DNA of 15,019 bases from an uncultured Clostridium sp. (GTDB taxonomy: Bacteria > Cyanobacteriota > Vampirovibrionia > Gastranaerophilales > Gastranaerophilaceae): the NCBI GenBank assembly GCA_905212085.1, contig CAJMDF010000044.1:1-15019 (forward strand). Reading direction: 5' to 3'. A program made the position numbers and the translations under genes. How positions within the stretch are numbered: position 1 is the stretch's first letter; the number at the start of each line of letters is the position of its first letter. Below the pieces are notes generated by a model. That model worked only from the letters and a program-made list of their open reading frames with translations, was not told where the DNA came from and searched no databases. This document shows, in pieces, positions 12,730-15,019 of the stretch.

Positions 12730-12966
12730 ATGAATAAATACAACGAGAAACAATTAGAGATTTTAAATAGAATAAATAATATTTCTGATATGATTAATCA
12801 AGAAAGAAATTGGATAGAAATTGCTTTTAAATATTGTGATTATGATGATGAAGATGAAGATTTAGTTTTTAAACTTGCTCTTATTTTGAATACTATTGTA
12901 GAAGAAAATTCAAAATTATCTGTTTATACAGAGAAGTTTATTTCTGATTTAAAAGATTTAATTTGA
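12730..12966 (+). CDS. Small acidic helical protein, divergent partner of the HTH regulator
   Basis: This protein is of unknown function, 78 residues from ATG 12730. An upstream in-frame ATG at 12712 exists, but AGGA at 12721-12724 is ideally placed for 12730, and the upstream ATG overlaps a repeat half-site without a ribosome-binding site. The sequence looks all helical: helix one about 4-33 (EKQLEILNRINNISDMINQE), an acidic break CDYDDEDEDLV, then helix two about 44-76. There is no signal peptide or membrane span. In its alignable core it resembles the 8164-8355 protein at about 9 of 55 positions without gaps, and both sit divergently next to a small DNA-binding protein. A binding partner or modulator of the regulator is one possibility. 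It ends at a terminator. Confidence 0.75.
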   Translation: MNKYNEKQLEILNRINNISDMINQERNWIEIAFKYCDYDDEDEDLVFKLALILNTIVEENSKLSVYTEKFISDLKDLI

Positions 12967-12975
12967 ATTTTACAT

Positions 12976-13013
12976 AAAAAAAGACGATCCCCTTAAAAGA
13001 ACCGTCTTTTTTT
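12976..13013. terminator. Bidirectional terminator between the helical gene and gatA
   Basis: AAAAAAAGACG (12976-12986) pairs with CGTCTTTTTTT (13003-13013) around a 16-base loop. The A and T runs allow it to act for both converging transcripts. Confidence 0.85.
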
Positions 13014-13032
13014 GTATTTTATTTTGCTAGAA

Positions 13033-14496
13033 TTATATATTAGCTAATTTTAAATAGTAATCATTAGCTCTTTCAAATTTGTGAGCAGCATTGAACAATC
13101 TGCTTTCTTGTAATTGTGGAGCTAAGATTTGCAGACCGATTGGCATACCGTCACGATCAAATCCTGCAGGAACGCTTAATCCAGGAATACCTGCCAAGTT
13201 TGCAGAAATTGTTGCAATATCTGTCAAATACATTGCCAACGGATCTGATGCTTTAGCACCTAAATCAAATGCTGTGTTTGGACAAGTTGGAGATATTAAA
13301 ATATCAACTTTCTTGAATGCTTCTTCAAAATCTTGAGTAACTAGTGCTCTCATTTGTTGAGCTTTTTTGTAGTATGCATCGTAGTAACCTGAAGATAGTG
13401 CGTAAGTTCCAAGCATTATACGACGTTTAACTTCCGGACCGAAACCTTCTGCACGAGTTTTTGTATACATTTCTAATAAGTTTTTAGCATCAGGAGTTCT
13501 GTAACCGTATTTTACGCCGTCAAAACGTGCTAAGTTTGAAGAACATTCGGCTGTTGCCAAGATGTAATAAATACCTATTGAATATTTTAGTTTAGGTAAT
13601 GAAATTTCAACAATTTCACAGCCTAGTTTTTTGTAATCATCAATAGCTTTTTCCATAGCTTTTGCGACATCTTCTGACAAGCCTTCTGTCATAAGTTCTT
13701 TTATTACACCGACTTTCAAACCTTTGATGTCGTTGTTTAAGTTAGCTGCATAATGTTCTACAGGTAAGTTCAAAGATGTAGAATCTTTAGGGTCATGACC
13801 TGAAATAACTTCAAGCAAGTTTGCAGCGTCTTCAACAGTTCTGGCAAAAGGTCCGATTTGGTCTAAAGAAGATGCAAATGCGATTAGACCGTATCTTGAA
13901 ACACGTCCATATGTCGGTTTCATCCCTACGATACCGCAGAAAGATGCCGGTAATCTGATTGATCCGCCTGTATCTGAACCTAGTGCTAAAGTTGCTTCAC
14001 AAGATGCAACGGATGCAGCTGATCCGCCTGATGATCCGCCTGGAACTTTATTCAAATTCCAAGGGTTATGAACTTTTTTGAATGCTGAGTTTTCATTTGA
14101 AGAACCCATCGCAAATTCATCTAAGTTAGCTTTACCAACGATTGGTACTAAGTTTGTTAATAATTTTTCTGTAACTGTAGCGTTGAAAGGTGATACAAAG
14201 TTTTCCAAAATTTTTGAAGAAGCTGTTGTTTTTGAACCTTTCAAATTCATATTATCTTTTAGGGCAAGAGGAACACCTGCAAGAAGTGGTAATTCTTCTC
14301 CTTTTGCAATTTTTTCGTCAACTTTTTTAGCTGTATCAAGTGCAATTTCTTTTGTTAAAGAATTGAAAGCACCAAGTTTTTCATCAAGGTTATTGATTCT
14401 TTCAAAAGCTGCATTTGCCAATTCTACAGCAGAAATTTCTTTATTTTTAAGAGCTTTTGATTGCTCTGTAGCTGATTTTTTTAGAAGCTCGTTCAT
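13033..14496 (-). CDS. gatA: Aspartyl/glutamyl-tRNA amidotransferase subunit A
   Basis: GatA is the glutaminase subunit of the GatCAB complex, which converts Glu-tRNA(Gln) or Asp-tRNA(Asn) into the correct amide form using ammonia from glutamine. The 487-residue protein has the amidase signature: VPGGSSGGSAASVAS at 151-165 and LGSDTGGSIRLPASFCG at 172-188. The Ser-cisSer-Lys triad is K80 (LALKDN), S155 and S179 by analogy with characterised GatA. MKPTYGRVSRYGL and DQIGPFARTVEDAA follow as expected. AAGGAG six bases before the ATG is the ribosome-binding site. gatB and gatC are not adjacent. Its presence implies the organism lacks GlnRS and/or AsnRS, or uses the indirect route. Confidence 0.97.
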   Translation of the reverse strand: MNELLKKSATEQSKALKNKEISAVELANAAFERINNLDEKLGAFNSLTKEIALDTAKKVDEKIAKGEELPLLAGVPLALKDNMNLKGSKTTASSKILENFVSPFNATVTEKLLTNLVPIVGKANLDEFAMGSSNENSAFKKVHNPWNLNKVPGGSSGGSAASVASCEATLALGSDTGGSIRLPASFCGIVGMKPTYGRVSRYGLIAFASSLDQIGPFARTVEDAANLLEVISGHDPKDSTSLNLPVEHYAANLNNDIKGLKVGVIKELMTEGLSEDVAKAMEKAIDDYKKLGCEIVEISLPKLKYSIGIYYILATAECSSNLARFDGVKYGYRTPDAKNLLEMYTKTRAEGFGPEVKRRIMLGTYALSSGYYDAYYKKAQQMRALVTQDFEEAFKKVDILISPTCPNTAFDLGAKASDPLAMYLTDIATISANLAGIPGLSVPAGFDRDGMPIGLQILAPQLQESRLFNAAHKFERANDYYLKLANI

Positions 14497-14524
14497 ACTT
14501 TCTCCTTAGTTATGATGTGACTTT

Positions 14525-14540
14525 GTCTGAAATGTCAGAC
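14525..14540 (-). other. Small hairpin in the gatA leader
   Basis: GTCTGA, AATG, TCAGAC: a perfect 6-base stem inside the predicted 57-base leader, ending 28 bases before the start codon. There is no T-run. It may be a minor RNA structure or a protein-binding palindrome. Confidence 0.4.
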
Positions 14541-14559
14541 TGAAAGTGTCTATGAGAAA

Positions 14560-14588
14560 ATTTTATGACAAAAATAACTGTTTAGCAA
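14560..14588 (-). promoter_or_regulatory. Promoter of gatA
   Basis: On the minus strand: TTGCTA (14588-14583), a 17-base spacer, TAAAAT (14565-14560). The -35 overlaps the stop codon of the preceding gene, the same arrangement as at glyA. Start near 14553. Confidence 0.6.
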
Positions 14589-15019
14589 GTTAAGTAGTTG
14601 ATTATCTTTTTATAGATGTTTTCTGCAAATTTTGTGTAATTATTGTTTTGATTTTTATATTCATTAATCATAAGTTCAACCCAATTATTGTGCTGGATTT
14701 TAAAATTTTCTGTAATTTGTATAATATTTTCATTATTGATATTTTCAAGTTGATAATTAGAAATTATAATTAATTTAAAATTATTTGTTTTTGTTTGTAG
14801 CACATTAAAAAGTTCAAGTATATCTTGTTTTAATAATTTTTTATCAAAATTTGAATATACAAAATATATTTTCTTGTTAGAATTCAATGTATTTTGAAAA
14901 TTTATAATTCTTTTTTTGTATCTTTTTTTGAATTCATCTAATTTTAGTATATTGTCGTGTGGATAATATGATTTAGTACATTCATTTATCCATTTATTAT
15001 TTTTGTATTCTAGCCCGTC
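14582..15019 (-). CDS. C-terminal part of a DUF1796-like (putative papain-like cysteine peptidase) protein
   Basis: The reading frame is open from the window edge to the stop at 14582, giving at least 145 residues and no start inside the window; a TTG at 14887 is internal. The visible part has YYPHDN, then LDEFKKRYKKRIINFQNTL, then SNKKIYFVYSNF, then a helix (QDILELFNVL) and FKLIIISNY. This order (an HD motif, a K..RRI..F helix, a KKILF-type strand) resembles the DUF1796 family of putative papain-like cysteine peptidases often found near surface glycan genes. The assignment is from memory of the family pattern and is tentative; any catalytic Cys would lie outside the window. The region is rich in Asn/Lys/Ile with AAT and AAA codons, lower in GC than gatA, which could mean transferred DNA. 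Confidence 0.55.
   Translation of the reverse strand, partial: DGLEYKNNKWINECTKSYYPHDNILKLDEFKKRYKKRIINFQNTLNSNKKIYFVYSNFDKKLLKQDILELFNVLQTKTNNFKLIIISNYQLENINNENIIQITENFKIQHNNWVELMINEYKNQNNNYTKFAENIYKKIINYLTC

Noticed and set aside
12396..12737. A plus-strand open frame of 113 codons over the 12425-12628 gene.
   Set aside because: It is the antisense shadow of the HTH gene: hydrophobic, without a ribosome-binding site, and crossing the divergent promoters.

Overview
The window is AT-rich DNA (by eye about one third G+C) densely packed with bacterial genes on both strands. DnaK has the sequence character of cyanobacterial and chloroplast DnaK2 and stands alone without grpE or dnaJ. Together with a reverse-type rubrerythrin, MiaB, GatA, a WecA/TagO-type phosphoglycosyl transferase and several unrecognised small secreted proteins, this suits a non-photosynthetic relative of cyanobacteria, such as gut Gastranaerophilales (Vampirovibrionia/Melainabacteria). 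That placement is inference; a low-GC anaerobe of another phylum is not excluded.

Layout. 1-1297: an XRE regulator behind four copies of a TTATAA-centred repeat, then rmlA (dTDP-glucose synthesis) carrying an unusual in-frame insert. 1422-3707: glyA and a WecA/TagO-like gene in one unit with its own promoter. 3728-4471: a long leader, a conserved-looking protein of unknown function and a bidirectional terminator. 4536-5882 (minus): miaB. 6005-8158: an AMP-forming acyl ligase followed closely by a secreted protein. 8164-8608: a divergent pair, a small helical protein against an AbrB-type DNA-binding protein (8444-8608), separated by a dense nest of inverted repeats. 8661-9203 (minus): rubrerythrin. 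9204-9487: 284 bases with the rubrerythrin promoter and an orphan minus-strand terminator. 9488-10355: a YkgJ-type Cys-cluster protein and a secreted Cys-containing protein. 10502-12343: dnaK. 12425-12966: a second divergent pair, an HTH protein against another small helical protein. 13033-14496 (minus): gatA. 14582-15019 (minus): the C-terminal part of a DUF1796-like protein that runs off the window. No gene-free stretch exceeds 300 bases.

How it fits together. Most genes are housekeeping: one-carbon metabolism, tRNA modification and charging, protein folding, peroxide detoxification, surface-polysaccharide precursors and fatty-acid activation. The most interesting material is the set of small regulators. 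Two divergent cassettes share the same plan: oppositely directed promoters that use the same AATTTGWCAA bases as overlapping -35 boxes, with a perfect inverted repeat on the helical gene's promoter. Their regulators have different folds, but their helical partners resemble each other weakly. I propose these as a recurring, autoregulated module. Several small genes also have their -10 box directly against the start codon and no ribosome-binding site, which suggests leaderless translation.

There is no sign of rRNA, tRNA, CRISPR arrays, insertion sequences or prophage structural genes.
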